This document shows positions 8,246 to 17,787 of a stretch of 64,000 nucleotides of DNA, one piece after another. A program made the translations under genes and the position numbers. Within the stretch, counting starts at the first letter, position 1. Each line of letters starts with the position of its first letter. The notes beneath the pieces were generated by a model. The model was not told the origin of the DNA, searched no databases, and worked only from the letters and a program-made list of their open reading frames with translations. Source of the stretch: Ruegeria sp. HKCCA6707 (lineage in GTDB: Bacteria; Pseudomonadota; Alphaproteobacteria; Rhodobacterales; Rhodobacteraceae); NCBI RefSeq assembly GCF_013033515.1, contig NZ_WQEG01000003.1:248001-312000 (forward strand), written 5' to 3'.

Positions 8246-8374
8246 GAGGGCTCCACTTGGAAAAGACTGGTCCTTCAAACCAGCCTAGCCAAGCCCTTGC
8301 AGCAAGAAAACCCGTTGTTTGGATGTATGTTTTTGCCGGTCAGCCCGGCCAACCCGGATCCGCTTCATCTAGCC

Positions 8375-8419
8375 AAAAATATCCCGGGGGAGTCGCGCAG
8401 CGACGGGGGCAGAGCCCCC
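8375..8419 (+). repeat. Rhodobacterales-type palindromic gene-end repeat, copy 1
   Basis: A-rich start (AAAAATATC), CGGGGGA, then two GC hairpins: GTCGC-gca-GCGAC (8392-8404) and GGGGGC-aga-GCCCCC (8405-8419). The same order and near-identical hairpin occur at 24871-24918. It lies just past the prfB stop codon and downstream of the amidase start. It may act as a terminator or transcript-end stabiliser. Confidence 0.65.
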
Positions 8420-8427
8420 TGCCGACC

Positions 8428-9552
8428 TCAGTCGCCCTGCGCCTCGGATCGGCTTTTGCCCGCCACGTCCAACGCCAGCGTTGCGGCCATAAACTCATCC
8501 AGATCCCCATCCAGCACCCCTTTGGTGTCCGAGGTCTCGTGATTGGTCCGCAAATCCTTCACCATCTGATAAGGCTGCAAAACATAAGACCGGATCTGGT
8601 TGCCCCAGCCCGCATCCCCTTTGGCCTCGTGGGCTGCATTGATATCAGCGTTCCGACGATCCAGTTCCTGCTGATAAAGCCGCGATTTCAACGCCTTCAT
8701 GGCGATATCGCGGTTTTGGTGCTGAGATTTCTCCGAGCTTGTCACAACAATCCCCGTGGGAATATGGGTGATCCGCACCGCCGAGTCGGTCGTGTTCACG
8801 TGCTGTCCGCCCGCGCCTGACGACCGGTAGGTGTCGATGCGAATGTCCGAAGGGTTCACTTCGATCTCGATATTGTCGTCCACCACCGGATAGACCCAGA
8901 CAGAACTGAACGAGGTATGCCGCTTGGCTGCCGAGTCAAAAGGCGAAATCCGCACCAGCCGGTGAACGCCGGATTCGGATTTCAACCAGCCATAGGCGTT
9001 GTGTCCCGAAATCTTGTAAGCTGCGGATTTGATCCCCGCCTCTTCGCCCGCTGTCTCGGATTGCAGCTCGACCGTATAGCCCTTTTTCTCAGCCCAGCGT
9101 ACATACATCCGCGCCAGCATCGAGGCCCAGTCGCAGCTTTCCGTGCCGCCCGCGCCCGAGTTGATCTCGAGGAAGGTATCATTGCTGTCGGCCTCACCAT
9201 CCAGCAACGCTTCAAGCTCTTTCTTGGCGGCCTTGTCCTGCAACGCTTTGATGGCGGCTTCGGCGTCATCCACGACGTCCTGATCGTCTTCCATCTCACC
9301 CAATTCGATCAGTTCGATATTGTCGCTGAGATCGGTCTTGATCGACTCGTAGGTCTCGATCGCGTCCACCAGCATCTGCCGTTCGCGCATCAGCTTTTGT
9401 GCGTTTTCGGGGTTGTCCCACAGGTTGGGGTCTTCGACCCGCGCGTTGAATTCCTCAAGCCGGTGCGGCGCGGTTTCATAGTCCATGCGCTGCGCCAGCA
9501 GCTCCAGAGACTTTTCGATTTCCACCACAATATTCTGGGTTTCGGCGCGCAT
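8428..9552 (-). CDS. prfB: Peptide chain release factor 2
   Basis: A 374-residue class I release factor that reads UGA and UAA in the ribosomal A site and triggers peptide release. The stop-codon recognition tripeptide SPF is in [15 protein letters not shown] and the catalytic GGQ in [15 protein letters not shown]; the coiled N-terminal domain occupies about 1-110. The gene is one continuous frame: the in-frame UGA frameshift site near codon 26 of the Escherichia coli gene is absent, so that autoregulation does not operate here. Divergent from the kinase gene at 9630 across 77 bases. Confidence 0.95.
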   Translation of the reverse strand: MRAETQNIVVEIEKSLELLAQRMDYETAPHRLEEFNARVEDPNLWDNPENAQKLMRERQMLVDAIETYESIKTDLSDNIELIELGEMEDDQDVVDDAEAAIKALQDKAAKKELEALLDGEADSNDTFLEINSGAGGTESCDWASMLARMYVRWAEKKGYTVELQSETAGEEAGIKSAAYKISGHNAYGWLKSESGVHRLVRISPFDSAAKRHTSFSSVWVYPVVDDNIEIEVNPSDIRIDTYRSSGAGGQHVNTTDSAVRITHIPTGIVVTSSEKSQHQNRDIAMKALKSRLYQQELDRRNADINAAHEAKGDAGWGNQIRSYVLQPYQMVKDLRTNHETSDTKGVLDGDLDEFMAATLALDVAGKSRSEAQGD

Positions 9553-9629
9553 GGTCTTGTCCCAACTTGCTCAATCAGGCCTGCGTGATAGCAAGAGGCG
9601 TGAGGCACCACAAGACAGGCAGGACGCGA

Positions 9630-10463
9630 ATGCAGGGCACAGCCCAAGAGTTTATGACCGAATGGCACCTGACCGAGATTTGCCACATCGCCGATACCGG
9701 GCACGCACAGGTCTGGAAGGTCAGAACGCAGCGCGGCCAAGAGGCCGCGCTTAAGGTCTATCGGCGCGCAGATATGGGCAATGAAGGCCCCGGTCTGCAC
9801 CTGTTGGAGCGCTGGCAGGATCGCGGTGCGGTGGAGATTTTGGCGCGGGCAGAGAGCGCTGTTCTGATGGAGTGGCTTGAGGGCCCCTCACTGGGCGATA
9901 TCGCCCGCGATGGTGCGCCTGACCGCGCCGCAGAGATGCTGGCCGAGACGGCCCGGCGCCTGCATCAGGGCCCGCCCCCATCTCAAGCCGGGCTGGAACC
10001 GCTGGAGAAGACCTTTGCCGCAATGTTTGACTGCCAGTTTGCCTCCGACTGCCCCGCCGGATTGAAACAGGATATGTCGCGAGGGATGGCGTTTGCGCGC
10101 GCGTTGTTGAATGGTACCGAGTTCAAACACCCGCTGCATGGCGATCTGCATCATGACAACGTGATCGTCACGGATGCAGGACTGCGGGTCATTGACGCCA
10201 AGGGCTATGTCGGCGATCCGGCCTTTGAACTGGCCAATGCGCTGCGCAATCCCAAAGGGTTGGAAGATCTGATGCGTCAGCCCGCTCATATCGAGTGCTG
10301 CCTGACGCTCTACGCCGATGCCATGAACGCCCCGCGCGGCCGCGTCGCGAAATGGGCGGCGGCCAAATGCACTCTGTCGATCTTCTGGCGTTCGGGTGGC
10401 ACTCTGTCAGGCGACCGCGAGGCTGATCTGCTGAACCTGCTTTTGGCAGTTGCCGATCAATAA
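9630..10463 (+). CDS. Aminoglycoside/hydroxyurea-type phosphotransferase-like kinase
   Basis: A 277-residue protein of the APH(6)/StrB-like small-molecule kinase group. The nucleotide-lysine is in EAALKVYRR, the catalytic loop is HGDLHHDNVIV (aspartate and asparagine present), and the metal-binding aspartate is in LRVIDAKGYVGDPAFELAN. Members phosphorylate streptomycin or related compounds, but chromosomal homologues often have unknown natural substrates, so resistance should not be assumed. The ATG at 9630 has AGGA five bases upstream. The last 7 bases overlap the end of the convergent PBP1A gene. Confidence 0.8.
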   Translation: MQGTAQEFMTEWHLTEICHIADTGHAQVWKVRTQRGQEAALKVYRRADMGNEGPGLHLLERWQDRGAVEILARAESAVLMEWLEGPSLGDIARDGAPDRAAEMLAETARRLHQGPPPSQAGLEPLEKTFAAMFDCQFASDCPAGLKQDMSRGMAFARALLNGTEFKHPLHGDLHHDNVIVTDAGLRVIDAKGYVGDPAFELANALRNPKGLEDLMRQPAHIECCLTLYADAMNAPRGRVAKWAAAKCTLSIFWRSGGTLSGDREADLLNLLLAVADQ

Positions 10464-12946
10464 AGACCGCCGGTACTCAGATCCCCTTGCGAGGCATTGG
10501 GGGCAACGATCACAGTTTCCCCGGTCGAGGTCTGAACCTGAACGCCTGCGCGCTGAACCTCTTCGAACAGCGGCAGATCCGAGCCGATGGCAAAACCGCC
10601 ATCATAGATCCGGTCGATAAATCCATCCACGCCATCGCGGAAATACTCGGCCACGACATAGTCGCCGGTTGCGTCCGGTGGCAGACGCGCACCGCTGAAC
10701 CGGTCGATCTTGATGAAATGGCCACCGGGCGGCACTTCAAACGGGCCACCGCCATATTTCTCGACCGCTTTCTCCATAAAGCTCTGGAAGACCGGGCCAC
10801 ACAATGTGCCGCCATAGGCCCCCCGCCCCATCGGACGCGGACGGTCATATCCGATATAGCAGCCTGCGACGATGTTCGACGTAAAGCCAATGAACCAGGC
10901 GTCTTTAGATTCGTTGGTTGTGCCGGTCTTGCCTGCGGTTGGCACCGGCAGATCGATTTGCGACGAGGCCGTACCGCGGTCGACCACACCGGTCATCATC
11001 GATGTCAGCTGATAAGCGGTGATCGGGTCCATCACCTGCCAGCGATCCGTAACAATGCGTGGCGACTGATCAGGTGCGATCCAGCCCGAGTTACAATCCA
11101 CGCATTCACGATCATCATGGCGGTAGATCGTCTTCCCGAACCGGTCCTGAATGCGGTCTACCAGCGTGGGTTCGACCCTCTGACCACCATTGGCAAACAT
11201 CGCATACGCTGCCACCATCTTGTAGAGCGTCGTCTCTTCAGAGCCCAGCGAGTTGGCAAGAAACGCGCCCATCCGGTCGTAGACCCCGAACCGTTCCGCA
11301 TAGCCCGCGACAACCGGCATCGTGACCTCTTGCGCTAGACGGATCGTCATCAGGTTGCGCGATTGTTCGATCCCGGTGCGCAGCGGTGTTGGGCCGTAAA
11401 ACTTGTTCGATGAGTTCTTGGGCCGCCAGAGGCCCTGCGGTGTGTTCACCTCAATCGGTGCGTCCACGACGATGGTGGCGGGGCTGTATCCGCTGTCCAG
11501 CGCGGCGGCATAGACAAAGGGTTTGAACGATGACCCCGGCTGGCGTTGCGCCTGGGTGGCGCGGTTGAACACGGTGTCCTGATAGGAAAATCCGCCTTGC
11601 ATCGCCAGAACACGGCCCGAGTTCACATCCATCGCGACAAAGCCGCCCTGCACCTCGGGCACCTGACGGGCAGACCATTGGCCCTCTTCCCCGGCCATCA
11701 CAAGGATCACGTCGCCGCGTTTGAAATTGTCAAAGAAGTTGCCTTGCATCCACTGGATGTCCGAGCGCGGAATGACGCCATCGGCGGGGCCATCCTCGAT
11801 CCCGACGGTCAGGCTTTGATCCGCCACCTCCAGCACCACCGCCGGATACCATTGCGTTGGCAGTTCAACATCGCGCGGAATCTTCACAAGCGACAGCGCT
11901 TCGCGCCACTGCGCCTCATCTGCCAGTTGCTCTTCGGCAATCACCTCGCCAGTGCCGCGCCAGCGGCCGCGTGACCGGTCGTATTTCTGCAATGCGGTGC
12001 GCAGCGCCTTGGCAGCTTCGACCTGCATTTCCTCATCGACCGAGGCGCGCACGGTGAAGCCTCCGGTAAAGAACTCGCCTTCACCAAAGTCTTCGCTCAG
12101 CTGGCGGCGGATTTCGTCGGTGAAATAATCGCGTGGCGGCAGGGCCGTACGGAAGCTTTCGAAATCACCGTTCTGGACCGAGCGCAATGGCATCTCGACC
12201 TCGGTCTCATACGTAGCCTGGTCGATATAACCGTTCTGCTGCATCTCGCGCAGAACATAGTTGCGGCGATCCAACAGCCGCTCTTTCCGGCGCACCGGAT
12301 GAAAATCCGACGGAGCTTTGGGCATCGCAGCAAGGGTCGCGGCCTCATGCGGTTCCAGCTCTTGCAGGGTCTTGTTGAAATAGGTCTGCGCCGCGGCGGT
12401 CACACCATAGGAGTTCTGACCCAGAAAAATCTCGTTCATATAAAGTTCGAGGATCTGTTCCTTGTCCAACGTGTCTTCAAGCCGCGTGGCCAGAATGATC
12501 TCTTTGATCTTGCGCTCGGCCTGACGGTCACCGGACAAAAGGAAGTTTTTCATCACCTGCTGGGTGATGGTCGACGCACCGCGCACGGTACCACCTTTGG
12601 TGCGCACAGCTTCGACACCGGCGGCTACGATACCGCGCGGGTCATAGCCGTGATGGGAATAGAAATTTTTGTCTTCGGCAGAAATAAAAGCCTGTTTCAC
12701 CAGATCCGGGATTTCCTCGGCGGGTGTAAACAGGCGGCGTTCCTGAGCAAACTCGTCAATCAGCTTGCCTTCACCCGAATAGATCCGGCTGATCGTTGGC
12801 GGTTTGTATTGCGCCAACGACTCGTGGCTGGGCAGATCGCGCCCATACATCCAGAACACACCGCCCACGGTCAGGGCGGTCATGAAGATACCCAGGGTGA
12901 TGAAGCTGAACAGCCCACCGAAAATCGAAAGAATGAACCGGATCAC
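10457..12946 (-). CDS. mrcA: Class A penicillin-binding protein 1A
   Basis: An 829-residue bifunctional peptidoglycan synthase anchored by one N-terminal membrane helix (about 5-32). The glycosyltransferase domain (about 55-230) has EDKNFYSHHG and GASTITQQ with the catalytic glutamates; an OB-like insert follows; the transpeptidase domain has the serine in GSSFKPF, SRN, and KTGTTNESKD. It polymerises and cross-links glycan strands at the outer face of the inner membrane. It lies 105 bases downstream of the cell-wall amidase gene amiC on the same strand, so both probably form one envelope operon. Confidence 0.95.
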   Translation of the reverse strand: MIRFILSIFGGLFSFITLGIFMTALTVGGVFWMYGRDLPSHESLAQYKPPTISRIYSGEGKLIDEFAQERRLFTPAEEIPDLVKQAFISAEDKNFYSHHGYDPRGIVAAGVEAVRTKGGTVRGASTITQQVMKNFLLSGDRQAERKIKEIILATRLEDTLDKEQILELYMNEIFLGQNSYGVTAAAQTYFNKTLQELEPHEAATLAAMPKAPSDFHPVRRKERLLDRRNYVLREMQQNGYIDQATYETEVEMPLRSVQNGDFESFRTALPPRDYFTDEIRRQLSEDFGEGEFFTGGFTVRASVDEEMQVEAAKALRTALQKYDRSRGRWRGTGEVIAEEQLADEAQWREALSLVKIPRDVELPTQWYPAVVLEVADQSLTVGIEDGPADGVIPRSDIQWMQGNFFDNFKRGDVILVMAGEEGQWSARQVPEVQGGFVAMDVNSGRVLAMQGGFSYQDTVFNRATQAQRQPGSSFKPFVYAAALDSGYSPATIVVDAPIEVNTPQGLWRPKNSSNKFYGPTPLRTGIEQSRNLMTIRLAQEVTMPVVAGYAERFGVYDRMGAFLANSLGSEETTLYKMVAAYAMFANGGQRVEPTLVDRIQDRFGKTIYRHDDRECVDCNSGWIAPDQSPRIVTDRWQVMDPITAYQLTSMMTGVVDRGTASSQIDLPVPTAGKTGTTNESKDAWFIGFTSNIVAGCYIGYDRPRPMGRGAYGGTLCGPVFQSFMEKAVEKYGGGPFEVPPGGHFIKIDRFSGARLPPDATGDYVVAEYFRDGVDGFIDRIYDGGFAIGSDLPLFEEVQRAGVQVQTSTGETVIVAPNASQGDLSTGGLY

Positions 12947-13051
12947 GTTACTGCCTTTTCTTCGCGGTGCCGTCTATATAAGGGCGCCCCGTGTCAGGGT
13001 CAAAACACGAAACGCTGCAAGGCTGAATTACGCCGCCCCGTCATTGCTCTG

Positions 13052-14272
13052 TCATTGCCCGATCAGCGCCCGCCGGACCTGATCTTCGTGACGCCATTGG
13101 ATAAGCCCCTCTGTCAACCCTGTGGCAATGCGCGCACGCCACTGGGCGTCGCGGATATTCTTCAGATCGCGTGGGCTGGACAGAAAGCCAAGCTCGACCA
13201 GTACCGACGGGATATCAGCCGCCTTTAGCACCGAAAAAGACGCGGCCCGGATCGGTCGGTTGTTCATTGGCCCGCCCTGTTGCGCCATACCATCGGCCAG
13301 CGCCTGTGCCAAAGCGTCGGTGCGCGGCTTGGTCTCGCGCCGGGCCATGTCCAGCAACACATCGGTCACCTGGTCGTCCGTCCCGCTCAGGTCAATGCCC
13401 GAGATCAAATCACCGCGATCATGACGTTCGGCCAGTTTCACGCTGGCCACATCCGACGCCTCATCTGACAAGGTATAGACCGCAGCCCCATGCGCGCGCC
13501 CTTCGGACAGGATATCCGCGTGAAGCGAGATGAACACATCCGCACCCGCCCGATGCGCCAGCGCGATGCGGCGTTCAAGCGAGACAAAATGATCGTCGCC
13601 CCGGGTCAGCGACACCTCGAACCCACCCGCGCGCAACAGAGCCTCGCGCAGCTCGCGAGCGAAGGTCAACATCAGCGTCTTTTCATCCGACCCGTCGACC
13701 TCGGCCCCCGGATCAATGCCCCCATGCCCGGGGTCGAGCATCACATGCACCGGGCGTCCACCTTCCATCAAAGGCAACGCGGGGGCCACCGACGGCTCGG
13801 GCAGGTCCCAGCCCGGTTGACGCGGCGCACCTGCGCCCGCAACGAAACTGTCGAAATCCGTGCCGGTCAGATGCAGGGCCAACACAGCTTGCCCGCTGGC
13901 CTCGTCGACCCGCATGTCCGCAGAAGAGACCATCAAAGGGGCCCCAAGTTCCAGCACCATACGCGACCATCCCGGAACATAAGCGCCATATTGCACATCA
14001 CTGATCCGCTCGGATTGCAGAAATCCATCGCGCTTCAGCCCTGTCCAGTCGACCTCCTGGAAGTCCAGTACCATGCGATATGGATCTTTGAGCGTGAATA
14101 CACGATAGGGAACGCCCTGGCTAAGACCCAATTGCACCCGAACGCCGGATCGGCCTTCGTTGGCGATATGGCTCTGTTCGGGCAAAACCCGCGCCAGCGC
14201 GTTGAAATCATGCGCGAACGCAGCAGAGGTCAACGCCCAGATCAGGGTGAATGCGTAGAAAATCCTGCTCAT
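13052..14272 (-). CDS. amiC: N-acetylmuramoyl-L-alanine amidase, AmiC type
   Basis: A 406-residue secreted zinc amidase that cuts the bond between MurNAc and the peptide stem and helps separate daughter cells. A signal peptide ends at about residue 20 (SAAFA-H). An AMIN targeting domain follows (about 35-140), then the Amidase_3 catalytic domain (about 175-395) with MLDPGHGGIDPGA, SDEKTL, ISLHADI and the catalytic glutamate in LVELGFLSS. The AMIN domain usually directs the enzyme to the septum. It precedes mrcA on the same strand. Family assignment is firm; the septal role is inference. Confidence 0.93.
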   Translation of the reverse strand: MSRIFYAFTLIWALTSAAFAHDFNALARVLPEQSHIANEGRSGVRVQLGLSQGVPYRVFTLKDPYRMVLDFQEVDWTGLKRDGFLQSERISDVQYGAYVPGWSRMVLELGAPLMVSSADMRVDEASGQAVLALHLTGTDFDSFVAGAGAPRQPGWDLPEPSVAPALPLMEGGRPVHVMLDPGHGGIDPGAEVDGSDEKTLMLTFARELREALLRAGGFEVSLTRGDDHFVSLERRIALAHRAGADVFISLHADILSEGRAHGAAVYTLSDEASDVASVKLAERHDRGDLISGIDLSGTDDQVTDVLLDMARRETKPRTDALAQALADGMAQQGGPMNNRPIRAASFSVLKAADIPSVLVELGFLSSPRDLKNIRDAQWRARIATGLTEGLIQWRHEDQVRRALIGQ

Positions 14273-14322
14273 GGCCTCAAGTTTTCCCGAGATCGTTTGA
14301 AGGTAAGTCTACCGCAATTCGC

Positions 14323-14339
14323 GGGCGTTGTGAACGCCC
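14323..14339. terminator. Small hairpin after the aminotransferase gene
   Basis: GGGCGTT and AACGCCC form a perfect 7-bp stem around a 3-base loop, touching the aminotransferase stop codon. No T tract follows on the minus strand, so it may be only a weak terminator or processing site before amiC. Confidence 0.35.
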
Positions 14340-15508
14340 TAAGCTTGTTCGGCAATCGCCCCGCGTTCTGCCATGAACCGTTGCAGACGGGCCAAACCTT
14401 CTTCGATATCCGCCGTGGCGCGCGCGTAGGAAAAGCGCAAGGTCTTGTGCCCGCGCACCGGGTCGAAATCCAAGCCCGGTGTCACCGCGACCCCGGCCTT
14501 GTCCAGTATCTCGGCCGCAAAGGCGCGGCTGTCCTCTGTCAGGTCGGACACATCGGCATAGACATAAAACGCGCCATCTGGAGGTGCGATATTGCTGAAC
14601 CCGGCCTTGGGCAAGCCGTCCAGCATAAGCGCGCGATTGCGGCGGTAGACATCCAGATTGGCCTGCAACTCATCTTCGCAGTCCATCGCCGCAAGCGCCG
14701 CCACCTGACTGGCGTGGGGCGCGCAGATGAACATGTTCTGCGCGATCCGCTCGACGACGCGCACCTGATCTTCGGGCACCACCATCCAACCCACGCGCCA
14801 GCCGGTCATCGAAAAGTATTTCGAAAACGAGTTTATCACATAGCACTCATCCGTCAGTTCCAGCGCCGTGACCGCCTTGGCCTCATATTCCAGCCCATGA
14901 TAGATCTCATCACTGATGAAAGACGCCCCCTGCCCTTGCGCAGCCTCGATCAGCGCTTTCATCGCCGCATGGTCCAGCATCGTGCCGGTCGGATTGGCCG
15001 GAGAGGCCACCATCAGCCCTTGCAAGTTCAAATCCGCGAAATCACCAGGCACCGGTTGCAAGCGGTTTTCCGGCGCGGTCGGCAAGTCCACTGGTTCCAG
15101 CCCCAAGGCTGACAGGATCTGCCGGTAAGACGGATAACCGGGTGCGCCAATGCCCACACGGTCACCACTGTCGAAGAGAGCGGTGAAAGCCAGCAGAAAT
15201 CCGCCGGACGATCCGGGCGTGATCACCACCCTGTTGGGATCAAGATCGACATTGTACCACTCTCCATAAAGCCGCGCGATCCGCTGGCGCAGCGCGGGCA
15301 ATCCCAGCGCTACGGTATACCCCAGAGTATCCTGCTGCATCGCCTTGGCCAAAGCCTCAACAGCTTGTTTGGGGGCGCCGGTCCCGGGCTGGCCGACCTC
15401 CATATGGATCACGCTTCGCCCGGCCCCTTCGGCGCGGCGCGCGGCTTCCATGACATCCATCACGATGAACGGATCGACCTTGGACCGGGTTGAGTTTCTC
15501 ATGCCCAT
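14339..15508 (-). CDS. Class I PLP-dependent aminotransferase
   Basis: A 389-residue fold-type I aminotransferase. The cofactor lysine is in INSFSKYFSMTGWRVGW, the substrate-carboxylate arginine in LRFSYAR, and NPTG and SDEIYHGL are present. Members of this subgroup act on aspartate, aromatic or other amino acids with 2-oxoglutarate; the sequence does not settle which. The start is either 15508 or 15502 (two ATG in MGM). The start region overlaps that of the divergent M48 peptidase gene, so the two promoters must lie inside each other's coding sequence. Confidence 0.88.
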   Translation of the reverse strand: MGMRNSTRSKVDPFIVMDVMEAARRAEGAGRSVIHMEVGQPGTGAPKQAVEALAKAMQQDTLGYTVALGLPALRQRIARLYGEWYNVDLDPNRVVITPGSSGGFLLAFTALFDSGDRVGIGAPGYPSYRQILSALGLEPVDLPTAPENRLQPVPGDFADLNLQGLMVASPANPTGTMLDHAAMKALIEAAQGQGASFISDEIYHGLEYEAKAVTALELTDECYVINSFSKYFSMTGWRVGWMVVPEDQVRVVERIAQNMFICAPHASQVAALAAMDCEDELQANLDVYRRNRALMLDGLPKAGFSNIAPPDGAFYVYADVSDLTEDSRAFAAEILDKAGVAVTPGLDFDPVRGHKTLRFSYARATADIEEGLARLQRFMAERGAIAEQA

Positions 15509-15524
15509 CTCTCATGTTGTTGCC

Positions 15525-16883
15525 ATGGCTTTTGACCGCGTATCCCGGCCCGCGTCAATCCCGGCGCTGCTGCTGGCCATTCTTCTGTGGATGGCCTCGG
15601 TTGTGGGAAGCGTTGCGCAAAGCCTGATCCGCGATCCCGATATCGAACACGGGCTGCGCGAACTGGCCTTTCCCATCCTGCGCGCTGCCGGGCTGAACAC
15701 AAACCGCGTGCAGGTCATCGTGGTCAATGATGACACGTTCAACGCCTTTGTCATCGACTACAACACCATCTATGTGCACTACGGGCTGATCCTGTCAGTC
15801 GAAACCCCAGAGATGCTGCAAGCGGTGATCGCCCATGAGGCCGCGCATATCGCCAACGGTCATCTGGCGCGCCGGGCCGAAAACCTGCGTGCTGCTCAGC
15901 GCAATGCATCGCTTGGCCTTGCGGTGGCCATCGCAGCCGCTGCCGCAGGTGGAGGTGAGGCCGCTGCCGGCATCGCTGCTGGTACGCAATCCTCGGCCCT
16001 GCGCAGCTTTCTCAGCCATACACGGGCTGAAGAAGCCGCCGCCGACCGCAGTGCTGCCAGTTATTTGCGCTGGGCCGGGATATCCCCCATGGGCATGGTC
16101 GCCTTGCACCGCAAATTCGCAGGGCAGGAATTGCTGAGCGAGGCGCGGCGCGATCCTTACATGCGCTCGCACCCCACTGATCGCGACCGCCTGCGCGCGG
16201 CCGAGGCGTTTTTGGACGAATTTGGAGATCGCGCCGAACCCAATGCCAATGCCGATTATTGGTTCGCGCGAGTGAAAGGGAAACTTTCAGCCTTCCTGCG
16301 GTCCCCCAGTTGGACCTTGCGCCGTGCTGCCGAAGAGAGCAACCGCGATATTCGACTGATGCGCGAAGCAGCGGCCCACCACCAGAACCGGGATCTGAGC
16401 CGTGCGCGAGCTGCCATCGACGCAGCATTGGAAATGCGCCCCGATGACCCATATTACTATGATCTGAAAGGGCAGATCCTGCTGGAGAACCGTCAAGTGA
16501 GCGAAGCCATTACAGCCTATGGCGATGCCGTAAAAAAGGCACCGACCAACGCTTTGATCCTGGCGGGGTATGGCCGGGCTCTGCTGGCGGGTGGCGACAC
16601 CAAAGCGGCCCTGCCCGTGTTGGAAAAGGCCCGCGCCCGAGATGATCGCAATCAGCGGTTGCTGCGCGATCTGGGAACGGCCTATTCGCAGCTGGGAAAT
16701 AACGGCATGGCCTCTGCCGTGACCGCAGAACGATATGCGCTGCAGGGCCGGTTGGCCGATGCGGGCATCCATGCCAAACGCGCTGTCCGGCTGCTGCCCG
16801 AAGGATCTCCGGGTTGGCAACGGGCCCAGGATGTGTTGATTGCATCAGAGCGCGCCGAGAAACGGAAAAGGAAACGGAAATGA
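15525..16883 (+). CDS. BepA-like M48 metallopeptidase with TPR repeats
   Basis: About 452 residues. A signal peptide (hydrophobic core ALLLAILLWMASVVG, likely cut near VAQ-S) precedes an M48 zinc protease domain with the HEAAH motif in VIAHEAAHIANGH and a third ligand in RAEEAAADR. The C-terminal half (about 300-440) holds tetratricopeptide repeats such as ARAAIDAALEMRPDDPYYYDLKG. This is the BepA (YfgC) layout, a periplasmic protease-chaperone for outer-membrane proteins. Start is uncertain: ATG 15501 would add 8 residues. Its stop overlaps the DsbA-like gene (ATGA), suggesting joint periplasmic folding work. Confidence 0.88.
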   Translation: MAFDRVSRPASIPALLLAILLWMASVVGSVAQSLIRDPDIEHGLRELAFPILRAAGLNTNRVQVIVVNDDTFNAFVIDYNTIYVHYGLILSVETPEMLQAVIAHEAAHIANGHLARRAENLRAAQRNASLGLAVAIAAAAAGGGEAAAGIAAGTQSSALRSFLSHTRAEEAAADRSAASYLRWAGISPMGMVALHRKFAGQELLSEARRDPYMRSHPTDRDRLRAAEAFLDEFGDRAEPNANADYWFARVKGKLSAFLRSPSWTLRRAAEESNRDIRLMREAAAHHQNRDLSRARAAIDAALEMRPDDPYYYDLKGQILLENRQVSEAITAYGDAVKKAPTNALILAGYGRALLAGGDTKAALPVLEKARARDDRNQRLLRDLGTAYSQLGNNGMASAVTAERYALQGRLADAGIHAKRAVRLLPEGSPGWQRAQDVLIASERAEKRKRKRK

Positions 16884-17638
16884 TCCTCAAACACGCAGCC
16901 CCGGCCCTGGTGGGTCTTTCCTTGTTGTCAGCCCCTGCCCAGGCGCTGGACCTGAACGCCATGAGCGACGCCGAAAAAGCCGAGTTTGGCGCGCAGGTCC
17001 GCGAATACCTGCTGGAAAACCCGGAAGTGATCATCGAGGCGATCAATATTCTGGAACAGCGCAACGCTGCAGCCGAAGCGCAAGCCGACAAGCTGCTGGT
17101 GGCCGAAAACGCCGAGGCTTTGTTCAATGACGGCTATAGCTGGGTGGGTGGCAATCCCGATGGTGACATCACCCTGGTCGAGTTCATGGATTACCGCTGC
17201 GGTTTTTGTCGCAGGGCCGTGCCCGAAATCGCCACGCTCTTGGCCGAAGACGGCAATATCAGGCTGGTGATCAAAGAACTGCCCATTCTGGGCGAGGCTT
17301 CGGTGGCCTCTGCCCGCTTTGCGGTGGCCACCAAACAGGTTGCCGGCGACGACGCCTATAAACAGGTCCATGACGCTCTGTTGGAGTTCACCGGCGAGCC
17401 CAACGAAGTGTCCCTACGCCGTATTTCAGAGGGCTTGGGCCTGGACAGCGACGCGATCATCGCTGCGATGAACAGCGACGAGGTCACCGCAGAAATCGCC
17501 GAAACCCGCGAGTTGGCACAACGCATGCAGATCTCGGGCACGCCGTCTTTTGTTCTGGGCACCGAGATGCTGCGCGGCTTCCTGCCCGCCGATCAAATGC
17601 TGGAGATCGCCGACGGCGTCCGCGCTGAACAGGGGTGA
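16880..17638 (+). CDS. DsbA-family periplasmic thiol oxidoreductase
   Basis: A 252-residue protein with a signal peptide (about 1-22, cut after AQA), a charged helical linker (about 25-80), and a thioredoxin fold with active site CGFC (C107-C110) and cis-proline in SGTPSFVLG. The N-terminal helical extension resembles the BdbD/ScsC/Com1-like group rather than the plain E. coli DsbA. It should form or shuffle disulfides in secreted proteins. The start ATG at 16880 overlaps the protease stop TGA, which decides it over upstream candidates. Coupling to a BepA-like protease suggests that both act on the same outer-membrane clients. Confidence 0.9.
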   Translation: MILKHAAPALVGLSLLSAPAQALDLNAMSDAEKAEFGAQVREYLLENPEVIIEAINILEQRNAAAEAQADKLLVAENAEALFNDGYSWVGGNPDGDITLVEFMDYRCGFCRRAVPEIATLLAEDGNIRLVIKELPILGEASVASARFAVATKQVAGDDAYKQVHDALLEFTGEPNEVSLRRISEGLGLDSDAIIAAMNSDEVTAEIAETRELAQRMQISGTPSFVLGTEMLRGFLPADQMLEIADGVRAEQG

Positions 17639-17787
17639 TGGGATTGGGGGCGCAGCTTTTGCCGGTCGCAGCCCCTTTCGACCTTTGGGACGTTTAACCC
17701 ATTTGCAAAACTGAATTTGAGCGCATCCCGTTTTCCAAGGGTTTGGTTTGTCAGGACCGACGCAATTCGTTTTAGGAAGGCCAGGTT

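Noticed and set aside
9630..10463. Calling the APH(6)-like kinase an antibiotic-resistance determinant
   Set aside because: It is chromosomal, flanked by housekeeping genes, with no mobile element nearby; the family includes many kinases of unknown substrate.
13490..15112. A 540-codon open frame on the plus strand
   Set aside because: It lies antisense to amiC and the aminotransferase gene, both with intact catalytic motifs. Its composition (Arg, His, Gln rich) is that of a GC-rich shadow frame.
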